NCBI GenBank assembly: GCA_022778745.1 | Contig: JALFSR010000003.1 | Coordinates: 1 to 45,830 of the forward strand | Length of the DNA: 45,830 bases | Origin: Clostridiales bacterium | GTDB taxonomy: Bacteria; Bacillota; Clostridia; Lachnospirales; Lachnospiraceae | Direction: 5' to 3' | Part shown: in pieces, positions 35,803 to 44,132 of the stretch | Numbering within the stretch: the first letter of the stretch is position 1 | Layout: every line of letters begins with the position of its first letter | Notes under the pieces: generated by a model | Told to the model about the DNA's origin: nothing | The model's database searches: none | The model's input: the letters and a program-made list of their open reading frames with translations, nothing else | Translations under genes and position numbers: made by a program

Positions 35803-37146
35803 ATGAGAAAAAAATTATTATGTGTGATGATGTCAGCTGCTATGGTGGCAACGATGTTTACTGGATGCGGCGGATCAGGTGACACAAAGACGACAGAAGC
35901 AACAGAAAAAGCAACAGAAAAAGAAACAGAAAAAGAAACAGAAAAAGAAACGAAAAAGGGAACTGACGAAAAGAAAGAATATGCAAAAGCAGATGGAGAA
36001 CTTATCTATTGGTCCATGTGGAGTTCTAGTGATCCTCAGGCAAAAGCAATTCAGGAAGCAGTTGATGCTTATGAAGAAGCTTCAGGCAATACAGTTAAGA
36101 TCGAATGGAAGGGTCGCGATATTCAGAAATTGATCCAGGCTGCATTGGATTCTAAGAAGCCAGTTGACTTATTTGATGAAGACTATTTCCGTGTTGCTCA
36201 GTCTTATGCTGGTAATTGTATGGATTTGACAGAGATGGCAGAAGCAGCAAATTATGGAGAACATTCTGTAAAAGGTTTGGTAGAGGGCGTAAAGGAAAAG
36301 GCTGGAAGCTTAAAGGCAATCGCATATCAGCCATATACATCTGGTATCTTCTATAATAAAGCGATCTTTGAAGAAGCTGGTGTCGAAGAAGAACCAAAAA
36401 CATGGGAAGAATTCTTAGATGTTTGTAAGAAGATAAAAGATGCAGGATATGAACCGTTGGCATTAGATGATGCATATGTATTATACAATTATGGTTATCA
36501 TTTAGCTAGATACATCGGTGAAGATGCAGTAAAAGAGCTTTGTAAGAATGGTGGATGGGCAGAATCAGAAGAAGCATTAAAAGCTGCTCAGGATATGGTA
36601 GAGTTAATTGAAAATGAATACTTTGAATCTGGAGTTCCAGGTGCTTGGCCAGAAAGTGAAAACACAGTTGGTTATTCCGAATCTGCAATGATCGTTATGG
36701 CTTCTTGGTTACCAAATGAAGTAAAGCAGAATACAGGAGAAGATATTGAATGGGGTATGTTTAACTATCCAACAGTAAAGGGTGGAAAAGATAAGCAGAC
36801 CATTGCAAACATTGGTGCACAGGCATTTGCAATTCCTAAGCACAGCAAAAATGCACAGGCTGCATTTGATTTAATTATGACAATTACAACTGGTGAATAC
36901 GATCAGAAGATCGCATTAGCTACAAATTCTATTCCAGCTGACCCAACAAATGAAGAATGGCCAGAAATGTTAGCTCCATGTAAAGATGGATTTGAAGCTT
37001 TAACAGGTGTATATGAGTGGAATATGGGTCTGGAAGCAGACGCTGATTTCAGTAAGATGTTAAAGGACAGCACTTTGAAGTTATTTGAAGGAAAGTTAGA
37101 TGCAGAAGCATTTATTAAAGAAATAGATGCTAGCTCCAGTAAGTAA
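35803..37146 (+). CDS. Sugar-binding lipoprotein of an ABC transporter
   Basis: 447 residues of family 1 extracellular solute-binding protein (CUT1). The lipobox is FTGC with Cys at residue 22. Next comes a Thr-Glu-Lys-rich linker built from a repeated TEKE unit (residues about 31-55), and then the binding fold (ELIYWSMWSSSDPQ, GIFYNKAIFEEAGVEEEPKTWEEFLDVCKKI). The position before two permeases and the LNB/GNB enzymes suggests it binds LNB, GNB or a related disaccharide outside the cell. ATG 35803 follows AAAGGAGG. A hairpin after the gene would leave it better expressed than the permeases. Confidence 0.93.
   Translation: MRKKLLCVMMSAAMVATMFTGCGGSGDTKTTEATEKATEKETEKETEKETKKGTDEKKEYAKADGELIYWSMWSSSDPQAKAIQEAVDAYEEASGNTVKIEWKGRDIQKLIQAALDSKKPVDLFDEDYFRVAQSYAGNCMDLTEMAEAANYGEHSVKGLVEGVKEKAGSLKAIAYQPYTSGIFYNKAIFEEAGVEEEPKTWEEFLDVCKKIKDAGYEPLALDDAYVLYNYGYHLARYIGEDAVKELCKNGGWAESEEALKAAQDMVELIENEYFESGVPGAWPESENTVGYSESAMIVMASWLPNEVKQNTGEDIEWGMFNYPTVKGGKDKQTIANIGAQAFAIPKHSKNAQAAFDLIMTITTGEYDQKIALATNSIPADPTNEEWPEMLAPCKDGFEALTGVYEWNMGLEADADFSKMLKDSTLKLFEGKLDAEAFIKEIDASSSK
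35902..35949 (+). repeat. 12-bp tandem repeat in the binding-protein linker
   Basis: Four units of 12 bp (ACAGAAAAAGAA, the first with one base change) encode TEKA-TEKE-TEKE-TEKE in the lipoprotein linker. A partial fifth follows. In-frame gain or loss of units would only alter linker length. Confidence 0.85.
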
Positions 37147-37182
37147 TTTTTAAGTACAATTTATTAAATTAAACTGCTAATT

Positions 37183-37217
37183 ATATAGTGGCAGCCTAAT
37201 TCTGCCACTATATTTTT
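37183..37217 (+). terminator. Intra-operon hairpin after the binding-protein gene
   Basis: A perfect 12-bp stem ATATAGTGGCAG / CTGCCACTATAT (37183-37194 and 37202-37213) with a short T run. It is probably a partial terminator or mRNA stabiliser that raises the ratio of binding protein to permease. Confidence 0.75.
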
Positions 37218-37290
37218 AACAAAAATTGCATATCAATAGTGAATTTACCAGATAATCTTCTGATTTTAATGCGAGAAAGGGGGTAATGTG

Positions 37291-38196
37291 ATGAAAAAAA
37301 ACAAAGCAATGATTATATGTTTCATCACACCAGCACTTATAACATTTGCACTTATGTATTTATATCCAGTTATTCGTACAATTTTAATGAGCTTTTTTAA
37401 AGTGGAAAGTGCAACAGCAGGTCTTACAGAGTGGTCATTCAATGGATTAAGCAATTATATTTCTCTTTTTAAGACTGATATTTTTGTAGAGTCTATGAAG
37501 AATATTGCAAAAATATGGATTGTTGGAGGCGTTGCAGTATTATCGCTTTCCTTACTTTTTGCAGTTATTCTGACAAGTGGCGTTCGTGGAAAAAATTTCT
37601 TCCGTGCAGTAATTTACTTACCAAATGTAATCAGTGCTGTTGCATTGGCAAACATGTGGATTCAGTTTGTATTTAATAAACGTTATGGATTAATCCACAG
37701 TATGGGAAAAACATTTGGAATAAAAGCTCTCTCGGGACTTGATATGTTATCGAGTGATACAAAGTTTTGGGCAATGTTAATTGCATATTGTTTCGGAGCA
37801 GTTGGATATTATATGCTGATCTTTTTAAGTGGTATTGAGCGAATTCCTAGTGATATTTATGAGGCTGCGACATTGGATGGTGCAACAAAGCCAAAACAGT
37901 TTACATTAATTACGCTCCCATTATTAAAGGGTGTATTTAAGACAAATATTACATTCTGGAGTGTAAATACAATTAGCTTTTATGTATGGTCACAGATGTT
38001 CTCACCAGTTGATACAGAAAAATCTACAGTAGTACCAGTCCTTTATATGATGGATATTGTATTTGGTTCTAAGACGGGAAGTTCGGTACGAGATGCCGGT
38101 AAAGGTGCAGCGATTGGTGTAACATTAGCAGTATTAGTTATTATTGTATTCTTTATCTTTAATAAGTTAATTAAAGAAGAAGAAGTAGAGTACTAG
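37291..38196 (+). CDS. ABC sugar permease, MalF/UgpA type
   Basis: 301 residues with six predicted membrane helices. The conserved EAA loop that contacts the ATPase is IYEAATLDGATKPKQFTLITLPLL near residue 190. The start ATG 37291 follows a G-rich AAAGGGGG site; a GTG three bases earlier is less likely. It pairs with the next permease, and the genes are 15 bp apart. No ABC ATPase gene occurs in the locus, so a shared MsmK-like ATPase encoded elsewhere is inferred, as is common for CUT1 systems in Firmicutes. Confidence 0.93.
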   Translation: MKKNKAMIICFITPALITFALMYLYPVIRTILMSFFKVESATAGLTEWSFNGLSNYISLFKTDIFVESMKNIAKIWIVGGVAVLSLSLLFAVILTSGVRGKNFFRAVIYLPNVISAVALANMWIQFVFNKRYGLIHSMGKTFGIKALSGLDMLSSDTKFWAMLIAYCFGAVGYYMLIFLSGIERIPSDIYEAATLDGATKPKQFTLITLPLLKGVFKTNITFWSVNTISFYVWSQMFSPVDTEKSTVVPVLYMMDIVFGSKTGSSVRDAGKGAAIGVTLAVLVIIVFFIFNKLIKEEEVEY

Positions 38197-38211
38197 GAAG
38201 GAGGAACCATT

Positions 38212-39096
38212 ATGGCAAAAAAACAAAAAGAGTATAAAATGAAAGAACCTTGGAATTGGAATAAAGAGTTAAAACTTCTTCCAGGTTATATTATGTTGAT
38301 TCTTTGGGTGTTGCTGACGGTAGTTATGATTGGTTGGATTTTTGCTGCGAGTTTTTCCACAGGAAGAGAGATCTATAAGGGAGACCTTTTCAAGTTTGCG
38401 TCAGGAATTCATTTTGAAAACTACATCACTGCATGGAAAGCACAGAACGTATCGTTATTCTTCTTGAACTCTTTGTTTTATGCGACGATTTCCTGTGTAT
38501 GCATTATTTTAATTTCTGCTCCGGCAGCATATGTATTGTCCCGTTATACATTCCTTGGAAATAAGACAATCAAGACAGGATTTATTATGGCAATGAGTGT
38601 TCCTGCGATCATGGTTGTACTTCCATTATTTAGTTTAACTTCTTCTGGTGTGTTATCAAAAGTTCCTGGAAGATTAATTTTAATTGTCTTATATATTTGT
38701 ATGAATATACCTTTTACAACAACATTTTTATTAAACTTCTTTGGAACATTGTCAAAAACATATGAAGAGGCTGCTGCGATGGATGGCTGTTCTCCAATGA
38801 AAACATTCTGGATTATTATGCTTCCTCTTGCTCAGCCAGGTATCATTACTGTGTCGATCTTTAATTTCCTCGCAGTATGGAATGAATACTTTATGTCACT
38901 GATCTTTGCAAGTGAAGAAAAATATCGTTCCGTTGGTGTTGGTTTGTTTACTTTGATTAATGGATTAAAGCAAAATGGTGAATTAGGTGCATTGTTTGCA
39001 GCCGTTATTATCGTGTTCCTGCCAACATTCTTAATTTACATTTTCTTATCAGAAAAGATTATTGCCGGTGTTACAGGCGGTGGTATCAAAGGATAA
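38212..39096 (+). CDS. ABC sugar permease, MalG/UgpE type
   Basis: 294 residues with six predicted helices. The EAA loop is YEEAAAMDGCSPMKTFWIIMLPL near residue 185. It is the second half of the heterodimeric membrane channel. GGAGGA precedes ATG 38212. The downstream nucleotidyltransferase begins 36 bp later, which places transport and intracellular conversion in one transcript. The long hydrophilic N-terminus (about 25 residues) is normal for this type. Confidence 0.94.
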   Translation: MAKKQKEYKMKEPWNWNKELKLLPGYIMLILWVLLTVVMIGWIFAASFSTGREIYKGDLFKFASGIHFENYITAWKAQNVSLFFLNSLFYATISCVCIILISAPAAYVLSRYTFLGNKTIKTGFIMAMSVPAIMVVLPLFSLTSSGVLSKVPGRLILIVLYICMNIPFTTTFLLNFFGTLSKTYEEAAAMDGCSPMKTFWIIMLPLAQPGIITVSIFNFLAVWNEYFMSLIFASEEKYRSVGVGLFTLINGLKQNGELGALFAAVIIVFLPTFLIYIFLSEKIIAGVTGGGIKG

Positions 39097-39132
39097 AAAG
39101 AAAAGAAATAAGTTCAGGAGGTAAGAAGGTCT

Positions 39133-40053
39133 ATGAAAAAACCAGTATTAGTAATTATGGCAGCAGGTATGGGAAGTCGTTATGGAGGTCTGAAGCAAAT
39201 TGACCCAGTGGATGCACAGGGACATATTATTATGGATTTCTCAATCTATGATGCAGTAAAAGCTGGATTTGAAAAAGTGATTTTCATTATTAAGAAAGAA
39301 AATGAAAAAGATTTTAAGGAATGTATCGGAGATCGTATGAGCAAAATCGTAGATGTCTCCTATGTATATCAAGATCTGACAAATATACCAGAGGGCTTTC
39401 AAGTGCCAGAAGGTCGTGTAAAGCCTTGGGGAACAGGACATGCAATTTTAAGCTGTATCGATGAAGTAGATGCTCCATTTGCAGTAATTAATGCGGATGA
39501 TTATTACGGCAGTCATGCATTCCAGATGATTTATGATTATTTAACTACACATACAGATGATGATAAATATCGTTATATGATGGTTGGATATGTATTGGAA
39601 AATACGTTGACAGATCATGGACATGTTGCTCGTGGCGTTTGCGTGACAGATAATAATGGGTATTTAGTTGGAATTAATGAACGTACTCATATCGAAAAGA
39701 GAGATGGCGGTGCTGCTTATACAGAAGATGATGGTGCTACATGGACAGTGATCCCAGAAGGAAGCACAGTATCAATGAATATGTGGGGATTCTCAAACAG
39801 TATTTTAAAGGAATTAAAGGATCGTTTCCCGAAATTCTTAGAAGAAAATATTGAAAAAAATCCATTAAAGTGTGAATATTTCCTTCCATCTGTAGTAGGC
39901 GAATTATTAGCAGAAGGAAAAGCTACTGTTGAAGTATTGAAATCCTTAGATAAATGGTATGGAGTTACTTATAAGGAAGATAAGGAAGTCGTAGTTGCTG
40001 CAATTCAGAGTTTAAAAGACAGTGGATTATATCCAGAAAAATTGTGGGAATAA
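39133..40053 (+). CDS. Sugar-1-phosphate nucleotidylyltransferase
   Basis: 306 residues. The N-terminal nucleotide-binding motif is MAAGMGSRYGGLKQIDP (residues 10-26), the GTGHAILSC segment near 100 binds the base and NADDYYG near 122 the metal. It is annotated in relatives simply as nucleotidyltransferase. In this locus it may turn HexNAc-1-phosphate made by the adjacent kinase, or galactose-1-phosphate from LnpA, into a UDP-sugar. In bifidobacteria a galT-type gene is in this position instead. The exact substrate is not readable. GGAGG precedes ATG 39133. Confidence 0.85.
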   Translation: MKKPVLVIMAAGMGSRYGGLKQIDPVDAQGHIIMDFSIYDAVKAGFEKVIFIIKKENEKDFKECIGDRMSKIVDVSYVYQDLTNIPEGFQVPEGRVKPWGTGHAILSCIDEVDAPFAVINADDYYGSHAFQMIYDYLTTHTDDDKYRYMMVGYVLENTLTDHGHVARGVCVTDNNGYLVGINERTHIEKRDGGAAYTEDDGATWTVIPEGSTVSMNMWGFSNSILKELKDRFPKFLEENIEKNPLKCEYFLPSVVGELLAEGKATVEVLKSLDKWYGVTYKEDKEVVVAAIQSLKDSGLYPEKLWE

Positions 40054-40102
40054 TACAGTTCCATAATAAATGTCAATCTAGGTGTAGCATTAGGAGGAAA
40101 TC

Positions 40103-41194
40103 ATGGATAAACAAACAGTAATCAGTAATTTTGATTTTAATGGAACATTAGTTGATGTCAAACCGTATGGAAGCGGACATATCAATGATACATTTTTGAT
40201 GATATGCGAAGCAGATGGAAGTGAATGTCATTATATTCTTCAAAAAATGAATACGGATATTTTTAGAAATCCAGATGAACTGATGGAGAACATTATGAAT
40301 GTCACATCATTTCTTCGTAAGAAAATTATTGAAAATGGTGGAGATCCACAGCGAGAAACATTGAATGTCATTCCAACAAAATCAGGTCAGAGTTATTATC
40401 GTGATGATCAGGATGGATGCTGGAGAATGTATACATTCATTGAAGATGCAACAAGTTATGATCAGGTAAAAAAACCAGATGATTTTTATCAGACAGCTGT
40501 TGCATTTGGTAATTTCCAGTATTTATTGTCCGAGTTTTCAGCGGAAGTGCTGCATGAGACAATTCCAAATTTTCATAATACAATTGATCGGTTTGCAAAG
40601 TTTAAGCAGGCAGTAAAAGAAGACGTTTGCAAACGCGCAAAAGACGTTCAGAAAGAAATTCAATTTGTATTGGACAGAGAAGATTTGGCTTATGCAATGT
40701 GTACGATGCTTAAGAACAACGAACTGCCGCTTCGCGTAACGCATAATGATACAAAATTGAACAATATTATGATTGATAATAAGACAGGAAAAGGAGTCTG
40801 TGTTATCGATCTTGATACGGTTATGCCAGGTCTTGCAGGTAATGATTTTGGAGATTCGATTCGTTTTGGAGCAAATACAGCAGCAGAAGATGAAGTTGAT
40901 TTATCAAAAGTGTCTTGTGATCTAAATTTGTTTGAACTGTACACAAAAGGATTTACAGAAGGATGTCGTGGCAGTCTTACAAAGAAGGAAATTGAGACAT
41001 TACCGCTTGGAGCAAAAACGATGACATTTGAATGTGGTATGCGTTTCTTGACTGATTATTTGCAGGGAGATACTTATTTTAAAGTTCATCGAGAAGGTCA
41101 TAATCTGGATCGCTGTCGTACCCAGTTTGCATTAGTTGCAGATATGGAGAAAAAGTGGGATCAGATGATGGAAATTGTTAAGAAGTACGAGTAA
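40103..41194 (+). CDS. nahK: N-acetylhexosamine 1-kinase-like phosphotransferase
   Basis: 363 residues of the aminoglycoside-phosphotransferase/choline-kinase fold. The catalytic loop is THNDTKLNNIMIDN near residue 215 and the metal Asp lies in VCVIDLDTVMPGLAGNDFGDSIRFG near 235. YGSGHINDTF near residue 22 is the glycine-rich ATP loop typical of NahK. NahK phosphorylates GlcNAc or GalNAc at C1, the step after LnpA. The gene lies at the end of the ABC operon, 49 bp after the nucleotidyltransferase, and AGGAGG precedes ATG 40103. The locus supports the NahK call over other APH-type kinases. Confidence 0.88.
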   Translation: MDKQTVISNFDFNGTLVDVKPYGSGHINDTFLMICEADGSECHYILQKMNTDIFRNPDELMENIMNVTSFLRKKIIENGGDPQRETLNVIPTKSGQSYYRDDQDGCWRMYTFIEDATSYDQVKKPDDFYQTAVAFGNFQYLLSEFSAEVLHETIPNFHNTIDRFAKFKQAVKEDVCKRAKDVQKEIQFVLDREDLAYAMCTMLKNNELPLRVTHNDTKLNNIMIDNKTGKGVCVIDLDTVMPGLAGNDFGDSIRFGANTAAEDEVDLSKVSCDLNLFELYTKGFTEGCRGSLTKKEIETLPLGAKTMTFECGMRFLTDYLQGDTYFKVHREGHNLDRCRTQFALVADMEKKWDQMMEIVKKYE

Positions 41195-41237
41195 TCGATT
41201 ATAAGCCTTCCATAAATTCACATAAAAAATCGAAAAT

Positions 41238-41333
41238 GGGTTGCTGCATTAAGTTGAAATCATACAAGATATAGTAATGTCAATTTGGATAGATAATTAT
41301 ATCTTGTAGGACTCACTTTTATTGCGACAACCC
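41238..41333. repeat. 96-bp inverted-repeat element (MITE-like)
   Basis: The ends GGGTTGCTGCA (41238-41248) and TGCGACAACCC (41323-41333) are inverted repeats with two mismatches, and a perfect 10-bp inner inverted repeat ACAAGATATA / TATATCTTGT lies at 41264-41273 and 41298-41307. The GGGTTGTCGCA-type terminus resembles ends of some transposons, so a non-autonomous insertion is likely. It is not a plain terminator because no U-run follows. Confidence 0.5.
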
Positions 41334-41339
41334 GTTTAA

Positions 41340-41356
41340 CTTATACGAGAGTATAA
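41340..41356. other. Short hairpin between the repeat and the purF fragment
   Basis: TTATAC/GTATAA, extended to 7 bp with the preceding C, around a GAGA loop just beyond the purF stop. It may be the old purF 3' hairpin, but no U-run is visible. Confidence 0.35.
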
Positions 41357-41361
41357 GAATA

Positions 41362-42252
41362 TTATTTTGCGTTCTGCTGCGCGCTTACATCCATTGGATA
41401 ATCTCCGCTAAAACATGCAGTACAAATTGGAAGTCCTTCTACCATCTCAGAAAGTTGTTTGATCTTCATATATCCAAGGGAATCAGCTCCAATCATAGAG
41501 CAGATTTCATTGACATTATGGGAATGGGCGATGAGCTGTTTATTGGATGTAACATCAGTGCCAAAATAACATGGATATAAAAATGGAGGAGAACGGATGC
41601 GTACATGAACACTTACTGCACCGGCAGCTTTCATCATATTGATTAAATTTTTAATTGTAGTGCCTCGCACGATGGAGTCATCGACAAGGACAATTCGTTT
41701 TCCTTTTACAACTGGTGCAAGAATGGACAGTTTTTGTTTAACACTGGATTCACGTTCTTTTTGGCTTGGCTTAATAAATGTACGTCCGATATAACTGTTT
41801 TTATGAAAAGCAAGTGCAAATGGGATGCAAGATTGCTCAGAATAGCCTTTTGCGACAGCAAGACCAGAGTCAGGAACCCCGACGACGAGATCGGCATCTG
41901 CTGGATAAGATTTGGCCAGTGCTTTTCCAGCACGAATACGAGCATTGTAAATATCAATTCCATCAAGCTGGCTGTCAAGACGGGCAAAATAAATATATTC
42001 AAAAATACAGTGTGCATGTTTTTTCGCAAGTGGGAGATATTCGGAGTGCAGTCCATTTGTGATAATTGTAAGAATTTCACCTGGAATAATATCACGAATA
42101 AATTCAGCATCAATCGCTGATAATGCACAGCTTTTGGAAGCAATAATATAGGAATTTTCACGTTTTCCAAGACAAAGTGGTTTTAATCCATACGGGTCGC
42201 GTACCGCAACTAATTTACGTGGACTCATAATAATAAGACCATAGGCACCTTG
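41362..42252 (-). pseudogene. purF: Amidophosphoribosyltransferase, 5'-truncated
   Basis: The remaining 297 codons start at QGAYGLIIMSPRKLVAVRDPYGLKPLC and continue through the phosphoribosyltransferase domain, with the PRPP motif VLVDDSIVRGTT, GVPDSGLAVAKGYSE, and Cys residues in FLYPCYFGTD and ICTACFSGDYP that fit a [4Fe-4S] type enzyme. The first 130-150 residues, including the catalytic N-terminal Cys of the glutaminase domain, are gone. The frame continues to 42348, but the extra 32 codons come from antisense rlmD sequence. It has no ribosome-binding site. The first step of purine synthesis must be encoded elsewhere if it is functional. Confidence 0.88.
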
Positions 42253-42560
42253 GGACGGTATGCTTATTGTCCAAACTTTCGAATACGAAGAATAGCATTG
42301 AAGTGAAGCTGGATATGAACGAACTAGATGTGACTTCTGCAGAGACAAAAGCTACATACGAAGAGATTAAGGCTTATGTACTGGAGCAGACCGGACTGCA
42401 GGTAAGTAACCTGTATATCGCTTAGGTGAAACGTGAGTGCGGAATCATTGAAAGAGAGAACTACAATAAGCCGAAGTCAGAAGAATCAATACATCCACAG
42501 TGTCCAGAGGAAAAGAGGAAGGCTATTGTGGAGGCTCTGAAGCACTTCGGGATGATTTGA
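42252..42560 (+). pseudogene. RlmD-like 23S rRNA uracil methyltransferase, 3' fragment
   Basis: The plus strand reads TVCLLSKL, then VKLDMNELDVTSAETKATY, EEIKAYVLEQTGLQVSNLYIA, an in-frame TAG (42423-42425), then VKRECGIIERENYNKP and EALKHFGMI with a stop at 42558. TVCLLSKL matches the end of RumA/RlmD-type uracil-5 methyltransferases, and the tail is the clostridial C-terminal extension. The TAG probably replaces a Gln codon of YIAQVK. The 5' part of the gene is missing, cut at the same point (about 42252) where purF is cut from the opposite direction. Confidence 0.7.
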
Positions 42561-42671
42561 TTGAGAATTTAAACTGGATTTTAACGGTGATGGGAATGGC
42601 AAAACATGAGCAAGTATTAATTTAAAAATATGAGCAGGAAATTTCAGTTATTTAGTTATGAGGTTTTTTAG

Positions 42672-43574
42672 ATGAACAATAAAAATACGATGAGAATTCT
42701 CTACATCATTTTAATGGGATTTGGTCTTCCTATTATGAGATTTATGAGCATACATTTTGATACCATCAACAATAATGCAGTCAGGTTTTTATCAGGTGGT
42801 TTTGTATTTATCTTAATTTCCATTTTCAAATTCAATGGAGAATTTGAAAAAATTAAGGAAGAACCGATATTGAGTTTTAAACTGCTATTGTTGGGTTTTC
42901 TCATGACGGGAAATATGTATTTCTATATGAACGGGTTAAGATATACATCAGCACTAACAGGCAGCATTTTTGGAATCCTTGCCATGCCTCTGGCAGTTGT
43001 TATGGCGGCCTTATTTTATAGGGATGAAAGAGATCGAGTAAAACAAGTCAATTTTTATATAGGTAGTATCCTGGCTGTAATAGGTTCTTTAATTTTTGTT
43101 TTTTACGGGAACAAAAATGGGGAAAGCAGTGACTTTTTAAAAGGAACACTACTTCTGGGAATCGCAATACTGATCCAGTCTTTCCAAAATTTAGTGGTGA
43201 AAAATGTAGGAAAAAAACTACACTCTATCGTTATTAGTGCTTCTACTGCTACATTATCCGGAATTATGTATCTTTCAATAGCAATTCAAAGCGGGAAAAT
43301 AACGCAACTTTCAGAAGTTGGCATCGGGTTATTAGCAGGTCTGGCGTTAGCTGGAATTTATGGAATGCTTACAGGAATGCTAATGGCTTTTTATATTGTT
43401 CAGAAGCAGGGGGTTGTGGTATTTAATATTTTACAACTTATTGTCCCGCTTTCAACAGCAGTGGTTGGATATTTTACCTTGGGTGAGACAATTAACCTGA
43501 TTCAAGGTGTAGGCGCAGTGATTGTTGTTCTGGGATGTATTTTTGCTTTAAAAGAGAGGAAAAACAATGTATAA
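42672..43574 (+). CDS. DMT-superfamily (EamA) transporter
   Basis: 300 residues with about ten hydrophobic segments arranged as two EamA repeats (five helices each). The N-terminal half contains AVRFLSGGFVFILISI and TSALTGSIFGILAMPLAVVMAALFYRDE; the C-terminal half has VVVFNILQLIVPLSTAVVGYFTLGETINLIQGVGAVIVVLG. It is probably an exporter or importer of a small metabolite; the substrate is unknown. GAGG lies eight bases before ATG 42672. It is followed with an 8-bp overlap by a damaged oxidoreductase, so an operon has partly decayed. Confidence 0.88.
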   Translation: MNNKNTMRILYIILMGFGLPIMRFMSIHFDTINNNAVRFLSGGFVFILISIFKFNGEFEKIKEEPILSFKLLLLGFLMTGNMYFYMNGLRYTSALTGSIFGILAMPLAVVMAALFYRDERDRVKQVNFYIGSILAVIGSLIFVFYGNKNGESSDFLKGTLLLGIAILIQSFQNLVVKNVGKKLHSIVISASTATLSGIMYLSIAIQSGKITQLSEVGIGLLAGLALAGIYGMLTGMLMAFYIVQKQGVVVFNILQLIVPLSTAVVGYFTLGETINLIQGVGAVIVVLGCIFALKERKNNV

Positions 43575-43785
43575 AGTAGGAATAATAGGGTTAGGGCAAT
43601 TGCGTATCACATCGATAAAGATCCAAACAGAAAAATCATATGGAGCCATATTAAAGCATATCAAAAGATTGAATCTCGGATATTATTTCCATTTGTGATG
43701 TTAACGAAAGCTTAGTGTATCAAATAGGACAAGAATGTGGGATTGATTCAAGATACTCAAATTATAATACTTCAAAATTCCAGTT
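43567..43785 (+). pseudogene. Gfo/Idh-like oxidoreductase, frameshifted 5' fragment
   Basis: From ATG 43567 the frame reads MYKVGIIGLGQ, then the next frame continues AIAYHIDKDPNRKIIWSHIKAYQKIESR, and a third continues ISICDVNESLVYQIGQECGIDSRYSNYNTS. These join into the start of a Rossmann-fold Gfo/Idh/MocA oxidoreductase, with the dinucleotide loop near GLGxIAYH and a C-D-V-N-E second strand. At least two frameshifts are needed, and the sequence then passes into GC-rich foreign DNA near 43785. The start overlaps the transporter gene end, so they were probably cotranscribed. Confidence 0.7.
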
Positions 43786-44132
43786 TACGCTTATTTGCAA
43801 TCGTGTCGATGGAATTATTGGAGCAAATCAGCGTATTACTATTGTAACAGCATAAAGCTATGTACGAACGCACTGGCTGAAGTGATAGGGAGAATTTCAA
43901 AGTAGAATCCCTTCTTTGACCGGTTTCCAATAGGGGCGAAATGCTCCTTTGGCATAGGGTTCCACAGGGGAACGGAGGTTCCATTAGCACACGACTTTAC
44001 TCGTAAAGTCTAGTGTGTTATACCTTTTGCGACCGCTGACGCTGGAAAGGGGCTGTCCCACGCCAGACAGACCGTTTTCAGTGTCAACGGGGGCGCTAGA
44101 GGTATATAAAAACTCGCCGCAGCGTTCCGCAC
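43786..44132. other. Non-coding GC-richer segment, probable mobile-element debris
   Basis: Base composition rises sharply here relative to the chromosomal genes on the left. A hairpin ACTTTAC/GTAAAGT occurs around 43989-44010 within an ACAC/GTGT context. I see no convincing ORF on either strand. It resembles intergenic DNA of clostridial conjugative elements, but I cannot name the element. Confidence 0.4.

Noticed and set aside
35893-35960. Short tandem array as a CRISPR
   Set aside because: Units are 12 bp, contiguous, in frame with a lipoprotein linker and without spacers.
41362-42348. Complete 328-residue purF from the long frame
   Set aside because: The first 32 codons are antisense to rlmD, the N-terminal Cys and glutaminase domain are missing and no ribosome site is present.
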